DNA of 64,000 bases, taken from assembly GCA_037501455.1 (NCBI GenBank), contig CM074864.1:39210001-39274000 (forward strand). The letters run 5' to 3'. Origin of the DNA: Lantana camara. Taxonomy: Eukaryota > Streptophyta > Magnoliopsida > Lamiales > Verbenaceae. How positions within the stretch are numbered: the first letter of the stretch is position 1; each line of letters begins with the position of its first letter. Below are positions 21,532 through 32,991 of the stretch, piece by piece. Both the position numbers and the translations under genes were made by a program. Under the pieces are notes generated by a model, which had not been told where the DNA came from, searched no databases, and worked only from the letters and a program-made list of their open reading frames with translations.

Positions 21532-22445
21532 CAATTTTTTCAAAATCGGACCGAAGGGTGAACCGACGACCTTACTGGTTACTGATCGGATCGGTTTCGA
21601 CCGATTCAACTACTGGTCGAATCGGTATGACGTCATAAATAGATAATTATTATTTTATTAATTATATGTATATTTATATAATATTATAAAACTATAAATA
21701 GATATAAAATTCAAATATTTGAAGAAAACTAAATACTTTTCAAAAAATATCTAAACAAATCTTAGATTTGTTTAAAGATATGCATAATTTACAAAAATAA
21801 AAGAAGTAATTTAATTTGAAATAATCCAAATATGAAAATAATAGGAGACTTAAATATGTAAAATTCTTCACTAGAATTTACTCCCCTAAAATTAAGGGAT
21901 ATGCATTTATATATTTTGTCTATTTTCCATATACATAAACCGTATTTAAGGAATATGCATTCATATATTTTGTTTATTTTCTATACAAACTACACGTTTT
22001 CCTATAAATGTGCGTCGTTTTCCTATAAACGTGTATATAATAATAGGTTCAACACGATTTTTTCTTTTCTTGCTAATCTTTTCCCAATATTCTCTTATAG
22101 TTCTTCCTTTCTCTCCAACGTGATACTCTTCTTCTTGTGCGTGAATTTTCTTAAAAAAATCTATCGTATTTCTTAGTTTTTCTCCGTTGAAAAATTATGA
22201 AGGTTTTATATCATATGTTGGTTGCGCAGCCTAGATCTATCATATTTCTTCTTTTTTCTTCGTCGAAAAATTATGAAGGTCTTATATCATATGTTGGTTG
22301 TGCAGCCTAGGCAATAATGAAGAACACCGGAATGCACAGGTAGGGTTCAAGGAGCATAGTTAAAAAAAAAAATGATTTCTAGTTGAAACGCCGGTCCGGT
22401 CCGGTTAACAGGGCCAGCCAGTCCGGTCCGGTTTTGAAAACACTG
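21532..22445. mobile_element. hAT-like non-autonomous element 2
   Basis: The left end reads CAATTTTTTCAAAATCGGAC and the reverse complement of the right end reads CAGTGTTTTCAAAACCGGAC. The 8-bp flanks are ATGACAAC (21524-21531) and ATGATAAC (22446-22453), one mismatch apart. The interior is AT-rich with no transposase. It contains two near-identical stretches of about 70 bp near 22145 and 22230 (both with CCGTTGAAAAATTATGAAGG-like sequence), a local tandem duplication. Confidence 0.8.
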
Positions 22446-23658
22446 ATGATAACCTCCATAATTTGATTCATTAATGTTGGTCCTACTCGTCACACCCCAT
22501 CTGCTCGCACGTACTTGTTAGTGCCACGTGTGAGTTTAATTTTCGTATTTGCGTTTATTTTCTTATTTAATTGATGTATCTTATTTGAATTCATTTCATT
22601 ATTCAATTCCTATATGAACTACGTGAAATATTTGGTATGTTTTGCCCTATTTGAACGGTTGAGATTTTTAATTCGATCCCGAGCATGCTAATTTCGTGTA
22701 ATACATGAATTATATGATTCTTGGACTTAACTACATGATTTATATATGCTTTGGACTTGTTTAAACTTGTTTGGACTCAATTGAATTTTTATTCAAACTT
22801 TTGGGCCAATTTGCAATTTGGCCACTCTTGAGTCATTTCTCCGTAACTTGAGCTCGGGGAACTTTGATTTGAGTTCAATCTTCACCATTGTACTCGAATC
22901 GACAATTTAGAGTCAATGGAACAAGCCTTGTACTTTTTCAATGCCGTTTTGACCACCAAACGATGCAAATTTTGACCCGATGTACCTAAAACGCCCCTAT
23001 AGCCACTTGGAGACTAGACTAATCATTTCTTGTCCTTTCCTTGAGTTAAGTTCAGCCATAACCTCTCTTTCCCTCATCTTTTTCCCCTGATTTTCGAACC
23101 AAGAAGAAAGGGAAGAAGGAAGAGAAGCTCCAAGCTCATTTCCTCCATTTTTGTGACCTTAGAGCTGAATATTTAGCCATTTCTTGCTCCAATCTTTAAA
23201 GGTAAGTTAGGAATTTTGATCTCCTTGATCTTGTGATCATTATACACTCCATGGATCATGCTTTTATGTTAGAGATGTATGAATATGCTAGGGTTGATGA
23301 ATAGTTAAATATTATGAGAATTTTGTAGAACTAGTGCATCTCTTGTTTTCCTTGAGTTTAAAGCTTGATATATTGATCATCTTGAGTCCTTTATTGCTTC
23401 TATTTGCTCCTATTTGATGGTAGTTGGTTGAGAAGGGATTTATCATTAATGTTCATATGAGTTCTTGCAAGAATGGATGAATACTTGTGCTTCTTTGATC
23501 CTTGCTTCCTTGAATGAGTTTAAATTGGTAATCGCTTGAATTCCTTGCATTATATGGCAGTATAATTGTCCCTTTACCTTTCTTCATGTTGTGGATTTGA
23601 TATAGCTTAGTTTTACATTGGTTTGCAAGCTTCATCGAATTTTTAGCCTCTGACCCAA

Positions 23659-23791
23659 ATCCAACGGGGTGGATTTTTGCTTTGAAAATAATCCACCGGG
23701 GTGGATTTGAGGCAGGTCCTCCTGGAATTCGCTTGACCTAAATACACGGGGGTGGATCCCCCTTTTGAAAAAATTCCACCGGGGTGGATTT
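23659..23791. repeat. Four quasi-palindromic CCACCGGGGTGG-type repeats in gypsy-A 5' LTR
   Basis: Four copies of a unit close to ATCCACCGGGGTGGAT (arms ATCCACC and GGTGGAT around GG) occur in about 130 bp. Two are perfect or near perfect, and two have a changed left arm (CCAACGGGG, TACACGGGG). The same set is in the other LTR at about 36953-37086. Role unknown. Confidence 0.75.
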
Positions 23792-24382
23792 AGGGCAGCG
23801 GCTCCTTTTGGTCCGAACTTTGTTTTCTTGTTTCTCTTCGCTTGTTTGACTCTCTTCCACCCCTAATATGATCCCTAAGCTTTTCTAACATGCATTATTA
23901 TATGTTAACTTGCTTGTATTAGATTTTTGAATTTATTTGATATGATTTGAACGAGTTATGATTCAATATGTCTTAAGTGATACGTGTAATCTTTTCTTGT
24001 GTAGTTCTTCTCCTTTATGCATTTTAAACTTATGAACGCTTATGGTATGCTATAATATGATACATTATGAGTTTATTTGATATGATATGAGTTTAATTCT
24101 TGGATTCCTTATGTGTTATTTCATTATTTGATCCGGTATGCCTAAGAATGAATTATATGACATGCATTGCATCCACTTGCATTTGTATGCATCGCCGTGC
24201 GTCTAATTGGTTCATAATTGAGTCTAAGTCTCGGGTGTTGTGTTTTTTGTTTCAGAGCCTCTTCCGGTCGTTCACGAGCCCGAAGTTTAGGTGGTTGGTT
24301 GTTCGTTTTGGCCCCGGCACCCTCTTCTTTTGTTTCAAGGTGAGGTTAAATATGATGATTTCTTACCCGCATGCGATTATAC

Positions 24383-24560
24383 TATTGGAGATCACGGCTA
24401 ATTTGTTGGGATTTTTATTCCTTATTCAGTGGGATCCTTCTTTGTACATATCCCTTCCTTATTTGTAGCTCTGTACATCTATTTAGTGTAAAAACCTATT
24501 GTATTGTTTACACACAGATTCAATGAATACAGTATTATTCACAATTCTCTAGTTCTAACT
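24383..24560 (+). repeat. copia-Ale 5' LTR
   Basis: It runs TATTGGAGATCACGG to TAGTTCTAACT and is followed at once by the primer-binding site. It is identical by eye to 29312-29489. Confidence 0.92.
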
Positions 24561-24572
24561 TGGCATCAGAGC
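24561..24572 (+). other. copia-Ale primer-binding site
   Basis: TGGCATCAGAGC differs from the usual Met-tRNA complement TGGTATCAGAGC by one base and abuts the LTR. Confidence 0.85.
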
Positions 24573-24624
24573 AGGTTTATCGTCTATAGATTCGACGTTC
24601 TTACCGCGCTCATCATCTGCCACC

Positions 24625-25575
24625 ATGACTGAGAAACAGGAACAGCTTGAAGGAGCCAGCACCTCCTTCGACAGCGGGAACTTGGCAGATCAGATTGCCT
24701 TAATCCTGCAAAAACAAAACCAATTTCAGTCCTCAACATCACTTTCAATAGCGGCGAAGTTAAACCAAAATAACTACGCCCTATGGTCTCGACTCATGCG
24801 GATTGCCATTGGCGGACGAGGGAAACTCCACCACATCACTGGAATCCCAACACCACCCACCAAAACAGACCCGGAATATCCACGATGGGAACAAACAGAT
24901 CTAACTGTCTGTTCGTGGTTGCTCGAGAATATGGAATCAGATATGGTCAGCAACTTCGCCGAGTACCCTACGACAAAGGATTTATAGGACGGACTTCAAT
25001 CCACTTACAGCCAACAAGTGGATGGAATACAATTTTTTGATCTCACCGTTAGAGCGAATAGTATGAAGCAGGGGAGCGATAGTTTGGAGGTTTTTTACAG
25101 CAACTTGCAGAAGCTATGGAGGGAGATTGAGATTCGTCAGCCCAATCCCATAACGAACCCGGACGATATCTCAACCTTCAATTGCCTCCGGCAAGTGAAT
25201 AAATTATATCAATTTCTCCAAGGCATATCGGAGGAATTCGACTCTGACAGAAGGGATATTCTCCGAACCACACCACTTCCAACAGTAGAGAATGCATAAG
25301 GTTTGATTCGAAAAGAAAGGGATCGTCGGAGTATTATGGGACCATCATCGGCCGAAGCCTCAGGCATCGGGGCCGGACTTATCAGTAGAAATTTCGGCAA
25401 CTATGGCCGTGGGAATACCACCAAATCACGTTCAGACCGGAAACCACCAATGCCGGAATCATCATCACGCGACGGCAATCAACCCCAAATTACATGCTCA
25501 CAGTGTGGAAGGAGAAATCATACCAAAGAACAGTGCTATGAGGTAATTGGCTTCCCTCCGGGATGGAAGAGCTAA
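24625..25575 (+). pseudogene. copia-Ale Gag
   Basis: The ATG at 24625 (MTEKQEQLEGAS) opens a Gag of UBN2 type: LNQNNYALWSRLM, then WLLENMESDMV, then LQKLWREIEIRQPNP and FLQGISEEFD. A CCHC knuckle (CSQCGRRNHTKEQCYEVIG) is followed by FPPGWKS. In-frame stops are at 24985-24987 (TAG for an expected Trp), 25297-25299 (TAA) and 25573-25575 (TAA). The frame is otherwise continuous across all three. Confidence 0.88.
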
Positions 25576-26454
25576 CGACGGGAAGAAACGAACCGGAGGC
25601 AGCGACGCGACGGCGGGGGCAACACAGGCAGCGCCGCCATCGCCGCCGTCGCGGATGAAGGAGCAGAAAGCATCGATGAGCCGGGTTTCGCTTTTGTAGC
25701 AGGGGCGAGACCGGCACAACCAGCTGTAGCAGGGGTGAGAGCATCGCCGGCAGCCTGGGTGGCGAAGCAGCAGCGCCGCCATGGCCCTTGGGCGGCGACG
25801 GCTGACATGGGGAAGAAGACTCCAGATTTAGGAATGGAGAGAGAGGCGGCTGAAAACAGAGGTAATGGGGTTGCGAATTCATCACCCCAACCCTATTTAG
25901 ATGAGATTTTTCAATTGGCCCCCCAAAATATTCCTTATTCGCAGATTGGCCCCCCAATTTCTAACAATGTGCAGATGAGTCCTCAAAGTTTGGAAAAAGT
26001 TCAAAATACCCCCTCAAAGTGTGGAATGGCATATTTAACCCAGGGACCCAAAACAGTAACATGGATTCTTGATTGTGGGGCAACGGATACCATGACTTAT
26101 GATCTAAATGATTTGACGGACGTATCCACATCAAAGAAACCGGCCATTCAGACTGCTAATGGGGAACTTTTACCGGTCCAGGGCACCGGAATCATCAATA
26201 TCTCTCCATCTTTAACCCTGAGAAATTATCTTTATGTTCCTAATCTATCCTGCAAGCTGTTATCTGTTAGTCATGTTACCCGAGAGTTAAATTGTGCAGT
26301 GATGATTTACTCTGGTTTTTGTATCTTGCAGGATATTCAGTCGAGGAAAGTGATTGGGCGTGGCACTGAACGTGGTGGACTTTACTATGTGGATGATGTG
26401 ATTCAAAACGGGACTGCAGCGCTGGCTCACGGGTCTGTTGAGAAGCAACAGTAG
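25576..26454 (+). pseudogene. copia-Ale Gag C-terminus and protease
   Basis: The frame continues through an unusually GC-rich, Ala/Gly/Arg-rich stretch (25576-25830), then a Pro/Gln-rich linker, to the protease motif WILDCGATDTMT. The Asp-Cys-Gly form is found in other plant copia elements. SCKLLSVSHVTRELNC follows and the segment ends at TAG 26452-26454, just before LWHRRLGHPS. The GC-rich part contrasts with the rest of the element and all its reading frames are open. Confidence 0.8.
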
Positions 26455-28073
26455 CTTTGGCATCGTCGGTTAGGTCACCCGTCTGTTAGATATCTCCATT
26501 TACTGTTTCCTACCATTTTTCCTTCTAGTAGTCAGTTATCTTGTGAGACTTGTATTTAGCAAAAAGTCATAGACAGTCGTATTCGTATTCTGGAACTCGT
26601 ATGAATAAAGTTTTTTCTTTAGTCCATTCTGATGTTTGGGGTCCTGCTCCTTATATGGGTTCACGTTCTGGTTTTCGTTTCTTTGTTCTTTTTATTGATG
26701 ATTGCTCACGCATGACCTGGGTATATTTTTTGAAACAAAAATCAGAAGTGGTGTCTAAGTTCATAGAGTTCTATAATATGGTACAAACTCAGTTTCACAC
26801 TAATATTCAGGTACTTCGTTCAGATAATGGGGGGGAGTATATTAATCATTCTTTCCAACAGTTCACGAAAGCTAATGGTCTAGTTCATCAAACTACCTGT
26901 ACCCATACTCCTGAACAGAATGGGGTTGTTGAACGTAAAAACCGGATCATTCTTGAGATCACTCGTGCACTTATGTTTGATTCTTGTGTCCCTAAGTCTT
27001 TTTGGCCAGAAGTTGCAGCCACCTCTGTGTATCTTCTGAATAGATTACCCACTAAAATACTTAACCTTCGAACACCACTTTCAGAACTTTCCCAGCATGT
27101 TCGGGTCCCCACTACCTTGACCCTTCAGTCGCGTGTTTTTGGGTGCTCTGTATTCGTTCATATTCCCAAACAGGAGCGCACCAAATTAGATCCTTGTTCG
27201 GTTAAGTGTGTTTTTGTCGGGTATGGGGTCCATCAGAAGGGGTATCGTTGTTACCATCTACCTACTAGGCGTTTGTACACCACCATGAATTGTAACTTCC
27301 TTGAGTCTGAGTTCTTTTATGCCTCCCAACTCAGTGGTCAGGGGGAGCAGCCTGTTGACCCACTGGGTTGGGTGTCTCATTCCACTTTGCCTGATCCGGA
27401 CCCAAAGGAGCCAGTAGGCGGAACCACCGAGTCAATATCTCCCATAGTCCAGCCTTCCACCGCTGAACCAACCCCAGGATCTGACCCACTGAGTATCCCT
27501 GAGGTAACAGTTGAGAATTCCTTTGTTGATCATGATACTACTGTCAGTGCTACTGATGATCTGCAGATTGAGGAAGTACAGGAACAGGGGGAGTCTGTGG
27601 AAGGCGATCGGTATGTTCTTCCACCGCGGAGCACTCGAGGAGTGCCTCCAAAGAGATATGAGCCTGAATATGAGCCTAAAAGCTCTCGGTATCCGGTCGT
27701 AGAGTTGGCTCAAGGGAAGCTGACAGTTGCTGCTAGAGCTTATTCAGCAGCTGTCTATGCCAAGATACTCCCAAAAACAGTTGAGGAGGCCCAGAAAAAT
27801 GAACAATGGAGAAAAGCCATGGAAACAGAGATGATGGCTCTAGAAAAGAACACAACCTGGGAAAAGTGTGTGTTACCACCTGAGAAGAGACCAGTGGGGT
27901 GCAGATGGGTGTTTACCATAAAGCACCGATCAGATGGGACTATTGAGCGGTACAAGGCAAGATTGGTGGCTAAAGGGTACACACAGACATACGGGGTGGA
28001 TTACTCAGAGACATTCTCTCCCGTTGCCAAGATTGATACTATCAGAGTTCTGTTTTCTATAGCCGCCAACTAG
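26455..28073 (+). pseudogene. copia-Ale integrase and RT N-terminus
   Basis: The zinc region LWHRRLGHPSVRY is followed by a 1-nt deletion near 26559, which shifts into the frame of the main ORF. Integrase core motifs are VHSDVWGPAP (Asp), FIDDCSRMTWVYF, LRSDNGGEYINH (Asp) and QNGVVERKNRI (Glu). RT begins with WRKAMETEMMALEKN, GCRWVFTIKHRSDG and ARLVAKGYTQ. A TAG at 28071-28073 splits RT after FSIAAN. Confidence 0.88.
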
Positions 28074-29330
28074 GAATGGTCATTGCATCAGTTTGACGTA
28101 AAGAATGCTTTTCTTCATGGGAAGTTGGAAGAGGAAGTATATATGGAGCCTCCACCAGGTTTTTCTGAAGAGTTTCGCACAGGGGAAGTCTGCAGGTTGA
28201 AGAGAGCTCTCTATGGGCTCAAACAGTCCCCTAGAGCGTGGTTTGGCAGGTTTACTGCCGCCATGAGAGATTATGGGTTCAAACAGAGTAATTCAGACCA
28301 TACTCTGTTTTTTAAAAGGAAAGGGGAACTGGTGACATGTCTTATTATCTACGTGGATGATATGATCATCACTGGGGATGATCTCGAGGAGATCAAACAG
28401 TTAAGGGAGAATCTTTTCCAAGAATTTGAGATGAAGGACTTGGGTGAGTTAAAATATTTCTTGGGGATTGAAGTGTTGAGATCGAAGCGAGGGATCTTTA
28501 TCTCCCAACGGAAGTATGTACTGGATTTGTTGGCAGAGACAGGGTTGCTTGATAGCAAACCAGCAGGGACCCCTATGGTAGTGAATCATGGTCTAAAACT
28601 CTCAGTCGAGGCGGAAATGGCTGATCGGAGTAGATATCAGCATCTTGTTGGGAAACTAATCTATTTGTCACATACTCGGCCTGATATAGCATATGCAGTA
28701 GGTGTGTTGAGTCAGTTCATGCACCGCCCACAACGTGAACATATGGAGGCTGCACTCAGAGTTGTCCGATACCTCAAAGGGTGCCCTGGAAGAGGAGTCT
28801 TGTTTCAGAAGCATGGAAATCTGGATATAGAGGCATATACAGATGCAGATTGGGCTGGAAATCAAGACGATCGACGTTCCACTTCGGGGTATTTCACCAT
28901 AGTTGGAGGAAACCTCGTCACCTGGAAGAGCAAGAAACAGAAGGTAGTTGCTCTTTCAAGTGCAGAAGCTGAGTTTAGGGGGATCGCACGAGGACTGGCT
29001 GAAGTCCTTTGGCTGCGAAAATTGCTTGAGGAGATTGGGTTTCCGGTGAAAGAAAACTGCAGGCTGTGGTGTGATAATAAAGCGGCAATCAGTATATCAG
29101 AAAACCCGGTTCAGCATGACCGAACGAAGCATATAGAGGTGGACCGACACTTTATCAAGGAAAAGCTTGAGAGTGGGGTTGTGATGTTTCCGTTTGTACG
29201 ATCAAAAGATCAGTTGGCTGACATTCTTACGAAGGCCGTAACTGAGAAGGCATTCTCAAATGCTTTAGGCAAGTTAAACGTGTGTGATCCCACGATCAAC
29301 TTGAGGGGGAGTATTGGAGATCACGGCTAA
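28074..29330 (+). pseudogene. copia-Ale RT and RNase H
   Basis: RT continues with HQFDVKNAFLHGKLEEEVYM (catalytic Asp), YGLKQSPRAWF and YVDDMIITG. RNase H follows with EAYTDADWAGNQ, SSAEAEFRG and WCDNKAAI, and the tail DRTKHIEVDRHFIKEKL. The ORF is open for 415 codons. Its stop (29328-29330) lies 19 bp inside the 3' LTR, so the last codons are LTR-encoded. Confidence 0.9.
29301..29311 (+). other. copia-Ale polypurine tract
   Basis: TTGAGGGGGAG immediately precedes the 3' LTR and overlaps the end of the pol ORF. Confidence 0.85.
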
Positions 29331-29489
29331 TTTGTTGGGATTTTTATTCCTTATTCAGTGGGATCCTTCTTTGTACATATCCCTTCCTTATTTGTAGCTC
29401 TGTACATCTATTTAGTGTAAAAACCTATTGTATTGTTTACACACAGATTCAATGAATACAGTATTATTCACAATTCTCTAGTTCTAACT
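29312..29489 (+). repeat. copia-Ale 3' LTR
   Basis: It is identical by eye to 24383-24560 and is followed by the duplication TATAC. Confidence 0.92.
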
Positions 29490-30745
29490 TATACTATATA
29501 TTTACATATGAGATATGTGCCATATGATATGTTTATGACCTAATCTTAATATTAAAACGTTTTGAACTATAAATATGAGCGTATATAAGCTTGAAAATGT
29601 TTTTCAACGAGGCTATGCTCCAAACCGTGTGTTGTCACGTAAGCTAGTATCTACCTCAACATCTTATTTCTAAGGAAGACACGGAGAGGTACGATATAGC
29701 ATATGCCGAGTTGCAAGGTAAGATATGCTTGATAAGGTACGTAAGTTATGTTTAATTATGTAGCGAGTTAAGTAAGTTTAATGAGATAATTGGTTTTACT
29801 GGGCCCCAGAGACGTGGGTAAGGACGCCCGAGACGGCAAGGGCCGTCGGGTTAAGCCCGTGCACGGTCTCCATTTGGAGTACTTACCCGCGACTCTTGGA
29901 GGTTGAGGAGGCGTGGTGCTTCAAGCACATTGCGGGTTAGCTACCCCATGTGCATTGGTAATTAGGTGGAGAGGGTTTGACTCCCGAAACACCGTTGTTG
30001 TTGGGGATAGATACGTTTTATATATTTACGTTTTCTTGGTTTTTTTAAGTTGTAGAGGAGTAAGGGTTAGGTGCTCGTACTCGTCGAGCTTTTGTATGAT
30101 TTGTTGATTATGAAACGGGATAGGAGCTTCTTTTAAACTTCAGTACGTTTTATTTTGATTATGAAATGTATATGTTTCTTTCGAAATTGGTTTGGTATGA
30201 AAAACCTTACTCCCGGTTCATAATCTTTTTATTATTACGTGCTTTGCTCTATATTTATATAATGTGTGGGTGTGCGTTAGCCCCCTCACTCAGTCGAGTT
30301 GTAACTGATCACTATCTTTTTCCCTCCTTTAGTTGAAGGTTTGCTCGAGCTAAGCGGGGAAGTACGTGGTCATGTTGTACTAGCTAGTTTGGGTCGAGTC
30401 AACATTTCATGCTTGCATCTTTGTACTTATAACTTTAATATGTATTGGTTTGTATTATGGTGAAGTTTGATCACTCGATGTAAATATTGGATTTCTTTTG
30501 GGCCGTATGGCCACTGTATATGTCTCTTGCTAAGGTTTAGTGGATTTTATTCATTGCTTCCGCACTTTGTATGTCTTTTGTTTTGCGCGCTCTATTAGTG
30601 TTTAGCCCCGCTTAGCCTAGTGTGTGCGTGTAGGTCCCCTTTCGCTTAGACTTGGATTCATGTATGGACTCCCATTTCATATGTGGATTCGGGTCTAGGT
30701 GAGGGGGATGTGGTGGCCCGCCGATCTGGGCGCTACATCCTAAAG

Positions 30746-30757
30746 TGGTATCAGAGC
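30746..30757 (+). other. gypsy-A primer-binding site
   Basis: TGGTATCAGAGC, complementary to initiator Met tRNA, starts 8 bp after the LTR end (TACA at 30737). Confidence 0.85.
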
Positions 30758-31142
30758 TCCGGGTTGCAAAATCGGAGTTCTAGTGTCGTGTTGTATCAAG
30801 TCCAGGTCGTATGGCTTAGGAACAACGTGATAAAGTGTGTATTCCATTAAGATATATGAAACTTCTCAAATTATGTGTTTTAAATTTCGTTTTCAATTAC
30901 TTAAATGTCGTATTCTTGTGTTTTACTTGCGTTTATTACTTTAACTACGTGTCATACGCACTTACTAACCGCATGCATTGTATTTTCACCTAGCTTGTGC
31001 ATTGCAGGTTAACACCTTTCTACCGAATCATATAGACAACCAAGGCAACTAATTGCTCTGCCTACCCATTAAGATGCACGGAAAAGCACCTCGATTCACC
31101 ACAAGGGATTCTCAGGCCTCCTAGAGTGCACCCATTCCTGAA

Positions 31143-31652
31143 GTGCAATTCTTGTGTGCTCATTGTAAAGGGCCAAATCACACTTACGACAATCGTAGGA
31201 AGCGACTAGGAACTTGCTTTGGATGCAGTGCTACCGATCATAATATTGATGCATGTCCCTATAATGACCAAAGGTGAGCTAAAGAATCTGAAAGTTTGGC
31301 TCGTTTTATGAATGGGATTAGAAAAGATCTTAAGGACTTTGAGCCCGGAACCCAACCCAATGAATGGCTCGAGTCCATGAGGAGGGCTCTCAAGGTCAAG
31401 TCGAAGGAATTGCGGAGAAAGAACATGGCAGGAAGATTTGAATTAGAGAGTAGCTCGAGGTCGAGATTAAAACGGAGTCGAGGGTTTAATCCACAAAGCT
31501 CAAATAAGAATAGGAAGATGAAAGAGGCTCAACTACCGGAACAACCACCATGCGCTCATTGTAAGAGCACAACCCACATCTATGAGAATTACTGGAAAAG
31601 GTTGGGACACTTTTATGGATGTGGATCGCCAAAGCATAAGTTGGACCCATGA
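31143..31652 (+). pseudogene. gypsy-A Gag relic with duplicated zinc-knuckle block
   Basis: One frame, broken by TGA at about 31275, encodes two related cysteine blocks: CAHCKGPNHTYDNRRKR then CFGCSATDHNIDAC, and later CAHCKSTTHIYENYWKR then YGCGSPKHKLD. Between them is a Gag-like helical stretch (MARFMNGIRKDLKDFEPG). Paired knuckles separated by a short linker are usual in Tekay-type Gag, but two copies of the pair are not. The last Cys of the second block is missing. No protease or RT follows. Confidence 0.6.
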
Positions 31653-32881
31653 GATCGACTGAGGCCAAAGAAACAACCGAGAGGTAATCGCATGTTAGGA
31701 ATAGCGCCCTTAAAGCAACTTTTGGCTTTACTATTTCCTTGTAAAATCACAAACAGTCTTTGAATAATAAACGAGATGATTTTGTTCGTAGGCATTCACT
31801 TCTTTATGTGCTTATTTATCTCTGTTTGGGTTGACCGTGTTTTTTGCATGTATTGAACTCCCCTAATCCGATGAGGCCGTTAAGAACTTTGTTGTTATGG
31901 GAATGACACATGAAACAAGTTCTTAACTCCATAGGCGAGGATTAGAAACTTCTCCAAGTCGAGAGTCCGACAGACAGTGGGAGTGCCGACCTTGACTCTG
32001 CTGAGACTTGCTTATGTGATTATATCCTTTTGAAGGATCACTCAGTTTCATGGAGTGATAAGTGCATACGATGATGCGTTCATAATACATGAGGGTGATT
32101 GTTACTAGAACTTCATCACTGAGATGTCCCACGTGAGAACATTCCTAAATGGGAAAGGAAGTCTCCTAGAAACTTCCAGATTAGGAAATATCTCATAGGT
32201 CAATAACGTGATTCATTAATCCTTAGACTTAAGATTATGTAATATCTCATATGAGCTAACTCTGTAATCTTTGATATAGGCTCAAAAGGGTGTCGCCATA
32301 TAGACACTTGAACCACGGCCTATGTTGGGATTACACAAGTGGCATATGTAGAATTAGTAGAATCGACAAAGGACCTACACTTGTTGCAAGAACAAGAATG
32401 ATCTCTTACTGATTGAGTTGTTCGTAATCCATTAAACTTAAACCCTTGGCCAAGGTGGATAAAAGATCAAGACATCAAGAAAATGGGGTTTTCTTGGATT
32501 GAGGTCTAAATGGATATGAAACGAACTTAACTTTAAAGATCAAGAATATTTGGGCTCTGAGAATATTCTCATGCCTTAGTTCTTGATTGAGAGATGGAGT
32601 TGTAGGAGGATCGTATTTCACTGTATGTTATTGACTGAAAGGTTCTTCGATTTATTTTGTTATTCGGCTAGGGGTCACACACCCATTGCTAGATTACGGT
32701 AGTGTGATCTGTGAAGTGATTAATTAATTAGTGAATTAATTAATTATTGTCACTGCTAATCGAATAATGAACCTAAAGGGTCACACACAAATCCCAGGAC
32801 ACAAAGGTTATGGTAGGATGTTAATATGATTAACGAAGGATCAAAACGGTTGATCGAAATGGGCATGGATGTGGCGTGTAC

Positions 32882-32991
32882 CACGTGCCAAGTACACGTG
32901 GCTGCCACGTATCACGTGGCCAACGTGGCGGCCACGTGTCATGTACACGTGGCTCAAGCGTGTCCCATGACATGTAATTTTATTACACGTG
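32882..32991. promoter_or_regulatory. G-box array in the 31693 solo LTR
   Basis: CACGTG occurs six times, at 32882, 32895, 32913, 32933, 32946 and 32986, with further ACGTGG and CCACGT half-sites between them. The spacing differs from copia-1, but position relative to the TATA-like box is similar. Confidence 0.55.

Larger units (their letters stand above)
24383..29489 (+). mobile_element. copia-Ale: compact Ty1-copia element with identical LTRs
   Basis: LTRs of 178 bp at both ends are identical as far as I can read. The duplication TATAC (24378-24382, 29490-29494) matches the uninterrupted site in the other gypsy-A LTR (near 37705). The termini are TA...CT rather than TG...CA. Short LTRs, the G-rich tract and RNase H wording (HDRTKHIEVDRHFIKEKL) fit the Ale/Retrofit lineage. 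Five nonsense codons and one frameshift interrupt gag-pol, although the LTRs show no divergence. Confidence 0.93.
22488..30737 (+). repeat. gypsy-A 5' LTR (interrupted by Ale-type copia)
   Basis: 22488-24382 and 29495-30737 align in order with 35793-38664. It ends GGGCGCTACA before the primer-binding site. It lacks a segment of about 36 bp near 24345 that is present in the other LTR (37640-37676). No credible gene is present; ORFs called here are not shared with a protein family I recognise. Confidence 0.85.

Noticed and set aside
21443..22176. ORFs of 67 and 91 aa
   Set aside because: They lie across hAT element 2 ends or in its AT-rich interior.
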